From WHSW01 sp963767475 (GTDB taxonomy: Bacteria; Actinomycetota; Thermoleophilia; Solirubrobacterales; 70-9), in assembly GCA_963767475.1 (NCBI GenBank), contig CAVYEI010000003.1, positions 682,001 to 746,000 of the forward strand: 64,000 bases of DNA. The letters are read 5' to 3'. Positions 30,351 through 38,534 of this stretch are shown in pieces. Position 1 is the first letter of the stretch. Every line of letters starts with the position of its first letter. A model generated the notes under the pieces. It was given only the letters and a program-made list of their open reading frames with translations. It was not told the DNA's origin and made no database searches. Both the position numbers and the translations under genes were made by a program.

Positions 30351-31034
30351 TCAGGCGGTGAAGCGGTAGCCGATGCCCGGATCTGTGCGGATCAGCGTCG
30401 GCGCCCCGGGGCTGGCCTCGATCTTTCGCCTCAGGTTGGCGATGTGGACGCGCAAAACCTGGGTGTCGTCCTGGAAGCCCGGGCCCCAGACCTCACGCAG
30501 GAGCGCCCGGTGAGTGAGCAGCCGGCCCCGGTTGAGCACCAGGTGGCGAAGCAGGTCGTACTCGGTCGGCGTCAGGTGGATCTCCTCGCCGTTGCGGCTG
30601 ATCCGCCGCGCGGCGAAATCGATCTCGAGGCCTTCCGCCTCGATCACCGGCTCCTCGTCGGCGGGCTCGGAACGCCGCAGGGCCGCTCGCAGGCGGGCGA
30701 CGAGCTCGTCGGGACCAAAGGGCTTGGTCACGTAATCGTCGGCGCCGGCGTCGAGGGCCCGAACCTTCTCTCGCTCGTCGCCGACCGCCGAGAGCACCAG
30801 GATCGGCATCCGGCTCCACTCGCGGATCGACTCGCAGACCTCCACTCCATCGCCGTCAGGGAGCACGAGGTCGATGATCGCCGCGTCGGGCGGCCGCACG
30901 GCGACCGCGTCGAGCGCCTCGCGCACGGTCATCGCCGGGACCACCTCGAATCCGGAATCGCCGAGGATCACCCGCAAGGCTCGAAGGATCTGCGCCTCGT
31001 CGTCGCAGATCAGGACCCGCTGACGCCCGCTCAT
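30351..31034 (-). CDS. kdpE: Response regulator KdpE
   Basis: 227 residues. Receiver domain: acidic pair Asp11-Asp12, phospho-acceptor Asp55 (AAIIDLVLPDGDG), LVLSA with the Thr/Ser switch and the YVTKPFG lysine. The C-terminal OmpR winged helix (LTPTEYDLLRHLVLNRGRLLTHRALLREVWG, VLRVHIANLRRKIE, GIGYRF) binds DNA. It partners the kinase gene just upstream (four bases) and precedes the kdp structural genes, which it should activate under low potassium. ATG at 31034 gives the normal KdpE length. Confidence 0.95.
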   Translation of the reverse strand: MSGRQRVLICDDEAQILRALRVILGDSGFEVVPAMTVREALDAVAVRPPDAAIIDLVLPDGDGVEVCESIREWSRMPILVLSAVGDEREKVRALDAGADDYVTKPFGPDELVARLRAALRRSEPADEEPVIEAEGLEIDFAARRISRNGEEIHLTPTEYDLLRHLVLNRGRLLTHRALLREVWGPGFQDDTQVLRVHIANLRRKIEASPGAPTLIRTDPGIGYRFTA

Positions 31035-31038
31035 CGGC

Positions 31039-32415
31039 CTACTCCCGCTCGCCGACCGGGATCTGGATCGAGAAGGTGGAGCCCTGGCCGGGCAGCGACT
31101 GCGCCCGCAGGCTGCCCCCGTTGGCCTCGACGAAGCCGCGTGCGATCGCCAGCCCGAGGCCGGTGCCGCCGTCGTCGCCGGAGGCGTCGAAGGGCTCGAA
31201 GATCCGCTCGAGGTCGGCCCGCGGAACGCCGGGGCCGCGGTCGGTGACCCGGATCGCGAGGCTCGAGCCGATCCGTTGGGCGGCAATCGTGACCGGCCCG
31301 TCGCCGGCGTAGCGAGCTGCGTTCTCGACCAAATTGACCAGCGCGCGTTCGATCTGGGTCGAGTCGGCCTCGAACAGCGGCAGCTCGGGCTCGACCGCGA
31401 GCTCGAAGCCACCCGCGGGCGCCGGCACGGCCGCAACCACGGCCTCGATCAGCTCGTCGGCCGAGGTCCAGTCGGCCTGCGGATCGAGCTGGCCGGCCTG
31501 AAGGCGCGAGAGATCGAGCAGGTTGTCGACCAAGCGGGTGAGGCGATCGGACTCGGTCGCGATCACCGAGACCAGCTCGGCGCGGGCGTGCTCGTCGAGC
31601 GTTGGCGAGCCGAGCCCGCCGGCGGCGGCCGTGATCGCGGTCAGCGGCGAGCGCAGGTCGTGCGAGACCGAGCGCAACAACGCGGTCTTGACCACGTTCG
31701 AGCGCCGCAGCGCCTGGGTTTCGATCACCTGGGCCTCGAGCCCCTCGCGCCGTCGAGCCGCGGTCAGCAAGGTCTCGAGGCTCGGGATCACGCGTCGTTC
31801 GAGCTCCTCGATCAGCTCCGGCTCGGTGGCTCGGGGAACCAGGACGGTCCCGGCCCGCTCGCCGGCGACGACGACGGGGAGTGCCCGGCGGCGCTGGTCG
31901 CTGTCGGTCCAGCGGGTCTCCACCGTCACCGACGAGAGGTCGAACGCCTGCGCGATTCGCTGACCGACCACCCGCAACGAATCCTCGAGGCTCTCGCCGC
32001 CGAGCAGTACCCGGGCCATCTCCGCGGTCAGGTCGGCCTCCTTGCTGCGGCGCTCCGCCTCCTCGGCACGGGATCGCGCGGCGCCGGCCAGCGTCGACGT
32101 CACGCCTGCGACCACCAGGAACACCGCCAAGGCGACCCAGTTCCCCTCCTCGGCGATTGTGAAACGGCCTGTCGGCGGGATGTGGAAGAAGTTGAATGCC
32201 GCGGCGCTGAGGATGGAGGTGCCGACGCCAAGCGTCAGGCCCCAGTAGTTGGAGACGAGCAGCACCGGGAGCAGGTAGAGGACGCCGGCGGCCTCGACTG
32301 GCATCACTTCCCGCAGCACGTAGATCAGCGCCGTGACGGCGGCGATCGAGGCGACCGCGACGACCGCCCCGGCGGTGATCGAGCGTCGTGTAGCGCGTGC
32401 GGTCATCCGCGCCAT
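31039..32415 (-). CDS. kdpD: KdpD-type sensor histidine kinase lacking the N-terminal KdpD/Usp domains
   Basis: 458 residues equal to the C-terminal half of KdpD. DUF4118 with four helices (residues 12-112, LYLLPVLLVSNYWG, FNFFHIPPTGRF), a GAF-like linker, HisKA with His252 (SVSHDLRSPLTAI), and HATPase with NLVENAARYA, RVTDRGPGVP and GTGLGLAIARGF. It phosphorylates KdpE, encoded immediately after it. The N-terminal sensor half is a separate gene at 24518-25648, beyond kdpB. ATG at 32415 is chosen because the reading frame upstream of it lies opposite/inside another gene and lacks family similarity. Confidence 0.92.
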   Translation of the reverse strand: MARMTARATRRSITAGAVVAVASIAAVTALIYVLREVMPVEAAGVLYLLPVLLVSNYWGLTLGVGTSILSAAAFNFFHIPPTGRFTIAEEGNWVALAVFLVVAGVTSTLAGAARSRAEEAERRSKEADLTAEMARVLLGGESLEDSLRVVGQRIAQAFDLSSVTVETRWTDSDQRRRALPVVVAGERAGTVLVPRATEPELIEELERRVIPSLETLLTAARRREGLEAQVIETQALRRSNVVKTALLRSVSHDLRSPLTAITAAAGGLGSPTLDEHARAELVSVIATESDRLTRLVDNLLDLSRLQAGQLDPQADWTSADELIEAVVAAVPAPAGGFELAVEPELPLFEADSTQIERALVNLVENAARYAGDGPVTIAAQRIGSSLAIRVTDRGPGVPRADLERIFEPFDASGDDGGTGLGLAIARGFVEANGGSLRAQSLPGQGSTFSIQIPVGERE

Positions 32416-32435
32416 GCTCTCACTCTTTGCAATCG

Positions 32436-33389
32436 CTAGCCGGCGTCGATACCGGTCAGCCAGACCGCGTTCAGTGAGGGCACGGACTCGCCCGCCGGGA
32501 TCCCCCTGACGGAGCGCTCGGCGCCGAGCAAGCCGCCGTCCCGGGGGATCACGGTGAGGAGCGGATCGCCGCGCACCGCGGACAGCTGCGCGGGGCGCAG
32601 ATCGGCGAGCCGGACCGTCCCCTCGCCCAGCAACGCGAGGCGCTCGGCCGGTTCGGGAACGACGCGCAGCTCGACCTGGTCGACGGCCGGCCCGAGGCCG
32701 TGATCGGTGCCCCACCAGTTCGTGTTTCGCGCCAGCAGGACGCGATCGGCGCCACGCTCGCGAAGCTCGAACGGCCCCGTGCCGCTCTCGGGCAAGCGGC
32801 TCTGATCCAGCGGCCCGCCCGCCGCCTCGTCGATCGCCCGCGGCGAGACGATCCCCAGCCGCGGGTTGGCGAGCCGGTCGTCGAAGCGCGGGTCGGGCGC
32901 CGGCAGGATGAATCGCACCAGGTCCGGGCGCGGCGCGTCGACGAGCAGCTCGCCGAGCAGCTGCCGGCCGGCCGGCGAAATCAGCCAGCGCTCGACGTTG
33001 GCGAGCACCGCCGTGGCGTTGAACGGCGTCCCGTCCTGGAACCTGACCCCGGGCCGCAGGCGCAGGCGCCACACCGTCCGGTCGGCCGAGGGCAGGATCG
33101 AAAGCGCGAGCCCGGGGATCCGGCGGACGAGGTCGAAGGGACCGCCGAGCTCCTCCACCAGCGGCTCGTGGAGCTGGCGCGCGGCGAGCTGGTCGGCGTC
33201 CGTGCGGGCGTAGAGCGGGTCGAGCGTGACCGGGTGCCGAGCCAGGGCCCAGGTGAGCGTCGCCGAGCGCCCGCTCGAGGCCGCCGCGCCGATCGCCGCG
33301 TTGTCCGACCCCCCTCCCCCGCACCCGGCGCCGGTCGCCCCGGCCGCGAGCGCGGTGGCGATCAGGGCGAGAAGCCGGCGCGAGGTCAG
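32436..33389 (-). CDS. Short family 5 ABC substrate-binding lipoprotein
   Basis: About 317 residues resembling the first lobe of oligopeptide/nickel-type binding proteins: TLTWALARHPVTLDPLYARTDADQLAARQLHEPLVEE, LRPGVRFQDGTPFNATAV, SGTGPFELRE and LLARNTNWWG. The start has a basic-hydrophobic lipoprotein leader with a Cys in GAGCGGGG. Full members have about 500 residues, so the second lobe is missing, and no permease lies nearby. The start is uncertain: the frame begins right at the secG stop, where only CTG (33389) is available. Either a reduced protein or a decaying gene; high coding quality argues against old decay. Confidence 0.6.
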   Translation of the reverse strand: MTSRRLLALIATALAAGATGAGCGGGGSDNAAIGAAASSGRSATLTWALARHPVTLDPLYARTDADQLAARQLHEPLVEELGGPFDLVRRIPGLALSILPSADRTVWRLRLRPGVRFQDGTPFNATAVLANVERWLISPAGRQLLGELLVDAPRPDLVRFILPAPDPRFDDRLANPRLGIVSPRAIDEAAGGPLDQSRLPESGTGPFELRERGADRVLLARNTNWWGTDHGLGPAVDQVELRVVPEPAERLALLGEGTVRLADLRPAQLSAVRGDPLLTVIPRDGGLLGAERSVRGIPAGESVPSLNAVWLTGIDAG

Positions 33390-33607
33390 ATCTTCAGCAG
33401 GACGAGGGTGTTGACGACGAACAGGATGCCAAAGAAGATCGTCCAGCGGTCGAGGTTGCGCTCGACCAGCGAGCCGCCGACCGAGCCACCGGTGGCGCCG
33501 ATCCCGAAGGCCCCCGAGAGGCCCGCGTCCTTGCCCGAGTGCAGGAGCACGAGGAAGATCAGGACGATCGAGATCGTGACTTGGACGACTTGAAGAATGC
33601 TTTCCAT
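33386..33607 (-). CDS. secG: Preprotein translocase subunit SecG
   Basis: 73 residues with two membrane helices (residues 8-26 and 53-72), the conserved cytoplasmic loop LLHSGKDAGLSGAFG and the serine/glycine-rich GGSVGGSLVERNLDR. SecG assists SecYE in export. ATG at 33607 lies 12 bases after the ccmI-like stop, and its stop overlaps the start region of the lipoprotein gene. It is part of a tight minus-strand run from ccmF. Confidence 0.93.
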   Translation of the reverse strand: MESILQVVQVTISIVLIFLVLLHSGKDAGLSGAFGIGATGGSVGGSLVERNLDRWTIFFGILFVVNTLVLLKI

Positions 33608-33619
33608 CGGTCGCGCAGT

Positions 33620-33901
33620 TTAGACAGGGCCGCCTGCGAGAGCGTCGATCCGCTTCAGGACGGCGATCGCCTCGCGCCGAAGCTCGGCGTCGAGGCGCTC
33701 CCAGTCGGCATCGGAGAGCTTGCCCTGCTCGCGATCGAGCTCCGCGTCGCGGATCTGACGGTAGAGCGCCTCCTTGGCGGCCTCGAGGTCAGCGAGCTCC
33801 GGGCTCTCGGTCTCGGCGGGCTCGGCAGCATGGCGGCGAAGCGGCCAGGCGACGAACGCCGCGAGCACGGCGAGGACCACGAGCGCGAGCACGATCTCCA
33901 T
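33620..33901 (-). CDS. CcmI/CcmH-like cytochrome c maturation protein (short form)
   Basis: 93 residues: one N-terminal helix (MEIVLALVVLAVLAAFVAW) and a coiled-coil segment (ELADLEAAKEALYRQIRDAELDREQGKLSDADWERLDAELRREA) that matches the N-terminal part of CcmI. The TPR domain of full CcmI is absent. In the Ccm pathway CcmI brings apocytochrome to the heme lyase. The ATG at 33901 is seven bases after the ccmF stop, supporting this role and start; a longer start at 33952 would overlap ccmF. Confidence 0.7.
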   Translation of the reverse strand: MEIVLALVVLAVLAAFVAWPLRRHAAEPAETESPELADLEAAKEALYRQIRDAELDREQGKLSDADWERLDAELRREAIAVLKRIDALAGGPV

Positions 33902-33908
33902 CGGCGAG

Positions 33909-36107
33909 CTAGGCGCGCCCGAGATCGCGGGCGAGGCGGGCGGCGTAGACATCGGAGACGCGTCTGCGGCGGGCCTCGGGCGCCGGCCAGACCGCCACCA
34001 GCGCGCCGATCACCGAGATCGCGCCGCCGATCCAGATCCAGATCACCAGCGGGTTGACGTTGACGCGGAAATCGACCGGCAGCGCGTCCTCGGCGTAGCG
34101 CTTGGCGAGATTGGCCACCGCGAGGCCCTGGAGGTCGGAGCGCAGCTGGGCGAGGAAGGGAGCGTCGGCGATGTCGGCGCCGGCGCCGCCGGTGGCGCGG
34201 GCGATGCGCCGATCGGCCTCGTCGATGAAGGTGTCGTAACCGGCGAGATCGGGGCGCATCGCCGTCCACAGGTCGCCACCGGCGCGGGTGCGCCGGCCGA
34301 CCTCGCTCGTCGCCTCACCCTCGAAGAAGCCGCGCACGCTGCCGTCCGAGGAGACCGCGGAGTAGTAGTTGCGCGAGGGCCGCAGCAGCGCGACCTGCTC
34401 GCCGTCGCGCTCGACCCGCACGACCGAGCCGAAGGTGAGCCGCTGCTCGGCGTTGTCGATCGTGCTCGTCGGCTCGACGTAGGTGATCGTGTAGCCGCCG
34501 ACCTCGCCCGACTGGCCCGGGGTGAGCCGCAGATCCTCGCTGGTCTGAAAGCTCGACGAGGCGGCGATCGCGATGAACAGGATCGCGATCCCGGCGTGGA
34601 CGATGTAGCCGCCGTAGCGACGGCGGTTGCGGGTGATCACGCGTCCGAGCGCCGCCAGCCGGCTACCGCCGGTGAGCGCGCGCTGGGCCGCGGCGCCGCG
34701 CCAGAACTCGGCCGTCAGCGCGGCGAGGGCGAAGCTCGCAAAGCAGAACAACAGCAGCGCCGCCGGGTGGTCGAGGGCGTCGGTGAACGCGGCGAGGATG
34801 ACCGTCGCGACCACGGCCGCCACCAGTGGCCCGCGGACCAGCTTCCACAACGACCCGGCGCTGACCCGGCGCCAGGCAAGCAACGGTCCGATGCCCGTGA
34901 ACAGGACCAAGACGATCGCCAGCGGCGCCGTGTAGCGGTCGAACCACGGCGAGCCCAGCGACGACTTCTCGCCCGTGACCGCCTCCGAGATCAGGGGGAA
35001 GAAGGTGCCCCAGAAGATCACCACCGCGAGCCCGACCAAGAGCAGGTTGTTGACCAGGAAGACCGACTCGCGCGAGGCCAGCGACTCGATTCGCCGTTCC
35101 GAGCGCAGGTCGTCGAGCCGGCGCACGATCAGCACCGCCGAGCCGACGATCACGACCGCGATCAGGCAGAGCAGCGGCGTGCCGACGGTCGAGGCGCCGA
35201 AGGCGTGGATCGACTCGAGGATCCCCGAGCGGACGAGGAAGGTGCCGAGCAACGCGAGCGTGAACGTGGTCACGATCAGCGACACGTTCCAGACCTTGAG
35301 CATGCCGCGCTTCTCCTGCACCATCACCGAGTGCAGGAAGGCGGTGCCGACCAGCCACGGCATCAGCGAGGCGTTCTCGACCGCGTCCCAGCCCCAGTAG
35401 CCGCCCCAGCCGAGCTCGGAGTAGCTCCAGCGGCTGCCGAGCAGGATCCCGATCCCGAGGAAGGTCCAGGCGACGAGCGCGAAGCGCCGGGTGCTGCGGA
35501 TCCAGCTGGCGTCGAGCCGGCGGGTGATCAGCGCTCCGATCGCGAACGCAAACGGGATCGACCAGAGCACGTAGCCCGAGTAGAGCATCACCGGGTGGAT
35601 CGCCATCATCGGGTGGCGCAGCAACGGGTTGAGCCCGGCGCCCTCCGCCGGCACCGGCGACAGCCGCTCGAACGGGTTGGCGCCGAACAACATCAGCAAG
35701 GTGAAGAAGAGCGCGAGCCCGGCGAGCACCGCGGTCGCGTAGGGGGCTACCTCGCGGTGGCGGCCGCGGGTGAGGTAGAGAACGCCGCTGGCGGCGATCG
35801 AGAGCACCCAGGCCCAGAGGAGCAGCGAGCCGCCCTGGCTCGACCACATCGCGGTCAGCTTGTAGCCGAGCGGGGTCGTGGTCGAGGAATGGTCGGCGAC
35901 CAGCTGGACCGAGAAGTCCGAGCGCAGGAACGCCGCCTCGAGCACGACCACGCAGACCGTGAGCAAAACGCAGAGGGCGTAGATCGCCCGGCGCGAGGAA
36001 TCGACCAGCCCGCGGTCGCCCCGGCGCGCGCCGAAGATCGCCGCGCCGGCAGCGTAGACGCAGGCGAAAGGGGCCGCGATCAGGCAGGCGGCGCCGAGCT
36101 CGACCAT
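33909..36107 (-). CDS. ccmF: Cytochrome c heme lyase subunit CcmF
   Basis: 732 residues with about 14-15 membrane helices. The heme-handling WWD-type motif is WGGYWGWDAVENASLMPWL; conserved histidine contexts are HPMMAIHPVMLYSGYV and LHSVMVQEKRG. CcmF attaches heme to apocytochrome c outside the membrane. A large C-terminal extracytoplasmic part (residues 560-700) precedes a last helix. It begins 103 bases from a divergent lipoprotein gene and leads the ccmF-ccmI-secG run. ccmE lies nearby at 36691; ccmABC are not in this window. Confidence 0.95.
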   Translation of the reverse strand: MVELGAACLIAAPFACVYAAGAAIFGARRGDRGLVDSSRRAIYALCVLLTVCVVVLEAAFLRSDFSVQLVADHSSTTTPLGYKLTAMWSSQGGSLLLWAWVLSIAASGVLYLTRGRHREVAPYATAVLAGLALFFTLLMLFGANPFERLSPVPAEGAGLNPLLRHPMMAIHPVMLYSGYVLWSIPFAFAIGALITRRLDASWIRSTRRFALVAWTFLGIGILLGSRWSYSELGWGGYWGWDAVENASLMPWLVGTAFLHSVMVQEKRGMLKVWNVSLIVTTFTLALLGTFLVRSGILESIHAFGASTVGTPLLCLIAVVIVGSAVLIVRRLDDLRSERRIESLASRESVFLVNNLLLVGLAVVIFWGTFFPLISEAVTGEKSSLGSPWFDRYTAPLAIVLVLFTGIGPLLAWRRVSAGSLWKLVRGPLVAAVVATVILAAFTDALDHPAALLLFCFASFALAALTAEFWRGAAAQRALTGGSRLAALGRVITRNRRRYGGYIVHAGIAILFIAIAASSSFQTSEDLRLTPGQSGEVGGYTITYVEPTSTIDNAEQRLTFGSVVRVERDGEQVALLRPSRNYYSAVSSDGSVRGFFEGEATSEVGRRTRAGGDLWTAMRPDLAGYDTFIDEADRRIARATGGAGADIADAPFLAQLRSDLQGLAVANLAKRYAEDALPVDFRVNVNPLVIWIWIGGAISVIGALVAVWPAPEARRRRVSDVYAARLARDLGRA

Positions 36108-36210
36108 CTACTCGGGCGTCGTCGCGCGGGGGCTCACCGGCCGATTATCGCAACGGCGCGCACCCCACTAGAGTCGCGTCCGCACTGTCGGCCGTCGAGG
36201 AGGGGAACAG

Positions 36211-36663
36211 ATGATCAAGCTCGCAAGCGTGCTGGCGATCGCCGCCGTCGCCGTGATCGCGGTCGGCTGTGGCGATACCGAGGAGCAGAACGACTACGTC
36301 GACCAGGTCAACGCGCTCCAGACCGAGCTCGTCGACGAGGTCACCGCTGCCGTCTCGGGGACCCCGCCATCGAACGCCCAGCAGGCGGCCGCTGTCGCGG
36401 GCGACCTCGGCGACATCTTCAGCAACAGCGCCGACGACATCGAGGCGGTGACCCCGCCCGAGGACGTCGCCGCCCTGCACGCCGAGCTGGTCGAGAAGAT
36501 CCGCGAGATCGCCGAGCAGATCGCATCGGCCGAGGACGCGTTCACGAGCGGCAACCCCCAGGAGGCGGCCCAGGCGGCGACCGACCTGCAGAACGCGACC
36601 AACTCGGCGCAGACCGAGCTCAACTCGCTGATCGACCAGATCAACGCCGAGTTCCAGGACTGA
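36211..36663 (+). CDS. Small acidic helical lipoprotein of unknown function
   Basis: 150 residues. Lipobox AVGC at about residues 17-20 after a hydrophobic leader gives a mature membrane-anchored protein that is acidic and helix-forming (VDQVNALQTELVDEVTAAV, EIAEQIASAEDAFTSGNPQEAAQAATDLQ). No enzymatic motif. ATG at 36211 has GAGGAGGGG upstream. It sits between the divergent ccmF and the convergent ccmE; a link to cytochrome maturation is only positional. Confidence 0.7.
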   Translation: MIKLASVLAIAAVAVIAVGCGDTEEQNDYVDQVNALQTELVDEVTAAVSGTPPSNAQQAAAVAGDLGDIFSNSADDIEAVTPPEDVAALHAELVEKIREIAEQIASAEDAFTSGNPQEAAQAATDLQNATNSAQTELNSLIDQINAEFQD

Positions 36664-36690
36664 CCAGGTCCGGCCGCGCGCCGGAGCTCG

Positions 36691-37113
36691 CTACTCGATC
36701 ACCACGTGCTCGGGGTCGGCGGCTGCCTCCTCGGAGAACTTCGACGGGCACTTGGTGATCAGGCTGTCCTTCTCGGCGACGAAGGTGCCGTTGTCGACCG
36801 TGCCCGAGACGATCACCTCGCGGCCCTCGCGAAACGGGTCCGGGATCGTGCCGGTGTAGACGACCGGGATCGTCGCCGCCGGGTCCTCGCGATCGGCGAC
36901 CTCGAACCGCAGCTCGGTGCCTTGGTGTGAGACCGAGTCCGGCGCCACCTTGCCGGTGAGGTCGTAGTTGCCGCCGCTGACGCCCTGCAGCTCCGAGGGC
37001 TCGCGCGCCTCGCTCGAGGCGCTGAACGAGGTGTAGATCAGGCCGCCCGCAAGCAGCACCGCCGCGCTGAGCGCGACCACGAGCCTGATCCGTCGCTTTC
37101 GATCCGGGTCCAT
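36691..37113 (-). CDS. ccmE: Cytochrome c maturation heme chaperone CcmE, Cys-type variant
   Basis: 140 residues. One N-terminal helix (LVVALSAAVLLAGGLIYTSF) leads to an OB-fold: YDLTGKVAPDSVSHQG, LRFEVADRED, IPVVYTGTIPDPFREGREVIVSGTVDNGTFVA. CcmE carries heme from CcmABC to CcmF. The usual heme motif is His-x3-Tyr; a Cys-x3-Tyr class is also known. Here the motif region is ITKCPSKFSEE, so Cys replaces His and Phe replaces Tyr. It is divergent from the SDR gene by 47 bases. Confidence 0.88.
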   Translation of the reverse strand: MDPDRKRRIRLVVALSAAVLLAGGLIYTSFSASSEAREPSELQGVSGGNYDLTGKVAPDSVSHQGTELRFEVADREDPAATIPVVYTGTIPDPFREGREVIVSGTVDNGTFVAEKDSLITKCPSKFSEEAAADPEHVVIE

Positions 37114-37160
37114 CGGGTGAGAATTATCGTAGAGATGACGGGTACATAGACTCGATCACC

Positions 37161-37871
37161 ATGGCCGACGATCGCGTACTCCTGATCACCGGCGCCTCGA
37201 GTGGAATCGGCGCCGCCACCGCCCGCGCCGCCTCCGAGGCCGGCTACCGGTTGGTGCTCGCGGCGCGCTCCGAGGACAAGCTCGAGCAGCTCGCCGCCGA
37301 GCTCGGCGGGCCGGAGCGGGCGATCGCGGTCCGCTGCGACGTCACCGACTGGGAATCGAACCAGGCGCTGGCCGCGGCCGCGACCGAGGCTTTCGGCGGC
37401 TTCGACGCCGTCTTCGCCAACGCCGGCTTCGGCGCCACCCGCGGCTTTCTCGAGGAGTCTCCAGGGCAGTGGCGGGAGATGATCCTTACCAACGTGCTCG
37501 GGGTCGCGCTGACGATCCGCGCCACCCTCCCCCAGCTGCTCGAGCGCGACTCCGGCCACTACCTGATCACGAGCTCGGTCGCCGGGCGGCGAGCCCTGCC
37601 GGGCTCGATGTACTCGGCGACCAAATGGGCGGCGACCGCGATCGGCGAGGCGCTGCGCCAGGAGCTGCGCACGATGCGCGACAACCACTCGATCCGGGTG
37701 ACGCTGATCGAGCCCGGGATGGTCGACACGCCGTTCTTCGACAACCGCCCCGGCCCCGACAACGCCCTCCACGACTCCGACATCGCCAACGCGGTCATCT
37801 ACGCCCTCAGCCAGCCCGAACGGGTCGACGTCAACGAGATCCTGATCCGGCCGACCTCGCAGGCGAACTAG
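37161..37871 (+). CDS. Short-chain dehydrogenase/reductase (SDR)
   Basis: 236 residues of classical SDR: nucleotide motif TGASSGIG (residues 10-17), NAGFGAT for ring stability, catalytic Ser in ITSSVAGR, and the Tyr-x3-Lys pair in YSATKWA. PGMVDTPF follows as in other members. It reduces or oxidises an alcohol/carbonyl with NAD(P); the Arg-rich pocket (AARSEDK) hints at NADP(H). Substrate unknown. Its end overlaps the convergent glutathione peroxidase gene by four bases. Confidence 0.9.
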   Translation: MADDRVLLITGASSGIGAATARAASEAGYRLVLAARSEDKLEQLAAELGGPERAIAVRCDVTDWESNQALAAAATEAFGGFDAVFANAGFGATRGFLEESPGQWREMILTNVLGVALTIRATLPQLLERDSGHYLITSSVAGRRALPGSMYSATKWAATAIGEALRQELRTMRDNHSIRVTLIEPGMVDTPFFDNRPGPDNALHDSDIANAVIYALSQPERVDVNEILIRPTSQAN

Positions 37872-38467
37872 CCGAGCAGCGCGTCGAGCTTCGCGCTCAG
37901 CGCCGGGTCGTTGGGCGCGGTGCCGGCGTCGTAGTGCTCGACGACCTCGCCGTCGCGGTCGAGCAGGTACTTGTTGAAGTTCCAGCTCGGCGGTCCCGCC
38001 GCGGCTGTGAGCTCGGCGAACACCGGGTTGACCGGATCGGTGACGAGATTGGACTTGGCGAACATCGGAAAGGAGACGCCAAAGTTCTCCTTGCAGAACT
38101 CGGCGATCTGATCGTCCGAGCGCGGCTCCTGGTGGGCGACGTCGTCGGCCGGGAAGCCGAGGATCACGAAACCGTCGGCGCGGCGCTCGCGGTAGAGGTC
38201 GTCGAGGCTCTCGAACTGCGGCGTGAAGCCGCATTCGGTGGCCGTGTTGACCACCAGCACGACGTCGCCGCGGTATGCGGCCAGATCCTGGGGCTCGCCG
38301 TTGAGCAACGGCAGGGTGCCGGCGAGCACCGCGGAGGAATTGGAGCCCGCGCCGCCTGCCTGACCCGCTGTCGGCTGCGGCGCGGGCATCCCGCCATCGT
38401 CGCCACACGCCGCGACTCCCGCCCCGAGGGCGAGAACGAGCAGCGTTGCGACCGGGCGACGACCCAT
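37868..38467 (-). CDS. Glutathione peroxidase-family lipoprotein (Cys type)
   Basis: 199 residues. The leader ends in AGVAACGDD, a lipobox, so the enzyme is probably anchored outside the membrane. Catalytic Cys is in NTATECGFTPQF, Gln in HQEPRSDDQI and Trp in SWNFNKYLLDRDG. The usual FPCNQF segment reads FPADDV, so the second, resolving Cys found in thioredoxin-using relatives is missing; reduction may need another thiol. It removes hydroperoxides. ATG at 38467 is chosen for the signal sequence. Confidence 0.85.
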   Translation of the reverse strand: MGRRPVATLLVLALGAGVAACGDDGGMPAPQPTAGQAGGAGSNSSAVLAGTLPLLNGEPQDLAAYRGDVVLVVNTATECGFTPQFESLDDLYRERRADGFVILGFPADDVAHQEPRSDDQIAEFCKENFGVSFPMFAKSNLVTDPVNPVFAELTAAAGPPSWNFNKYLLDRDGEVVEHYDAGTAPNDPALSAKLDALLG

Positions 38468-38534
38468 CCACTCCAGAGTACGACCGCCGCGGGCGATTGG
38501 TTCATCCTGCGGCCGGACGCTCGCCGCCAGGGGG

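Noticed and set aside
33774..36758. Very long open frame (994 codons) on the plus strand opposite ccmF
   Set aside because: Arg/Ala/Glu-rich translation without domains, exactly antisense to a clear ccmF; a high-GC shadow.
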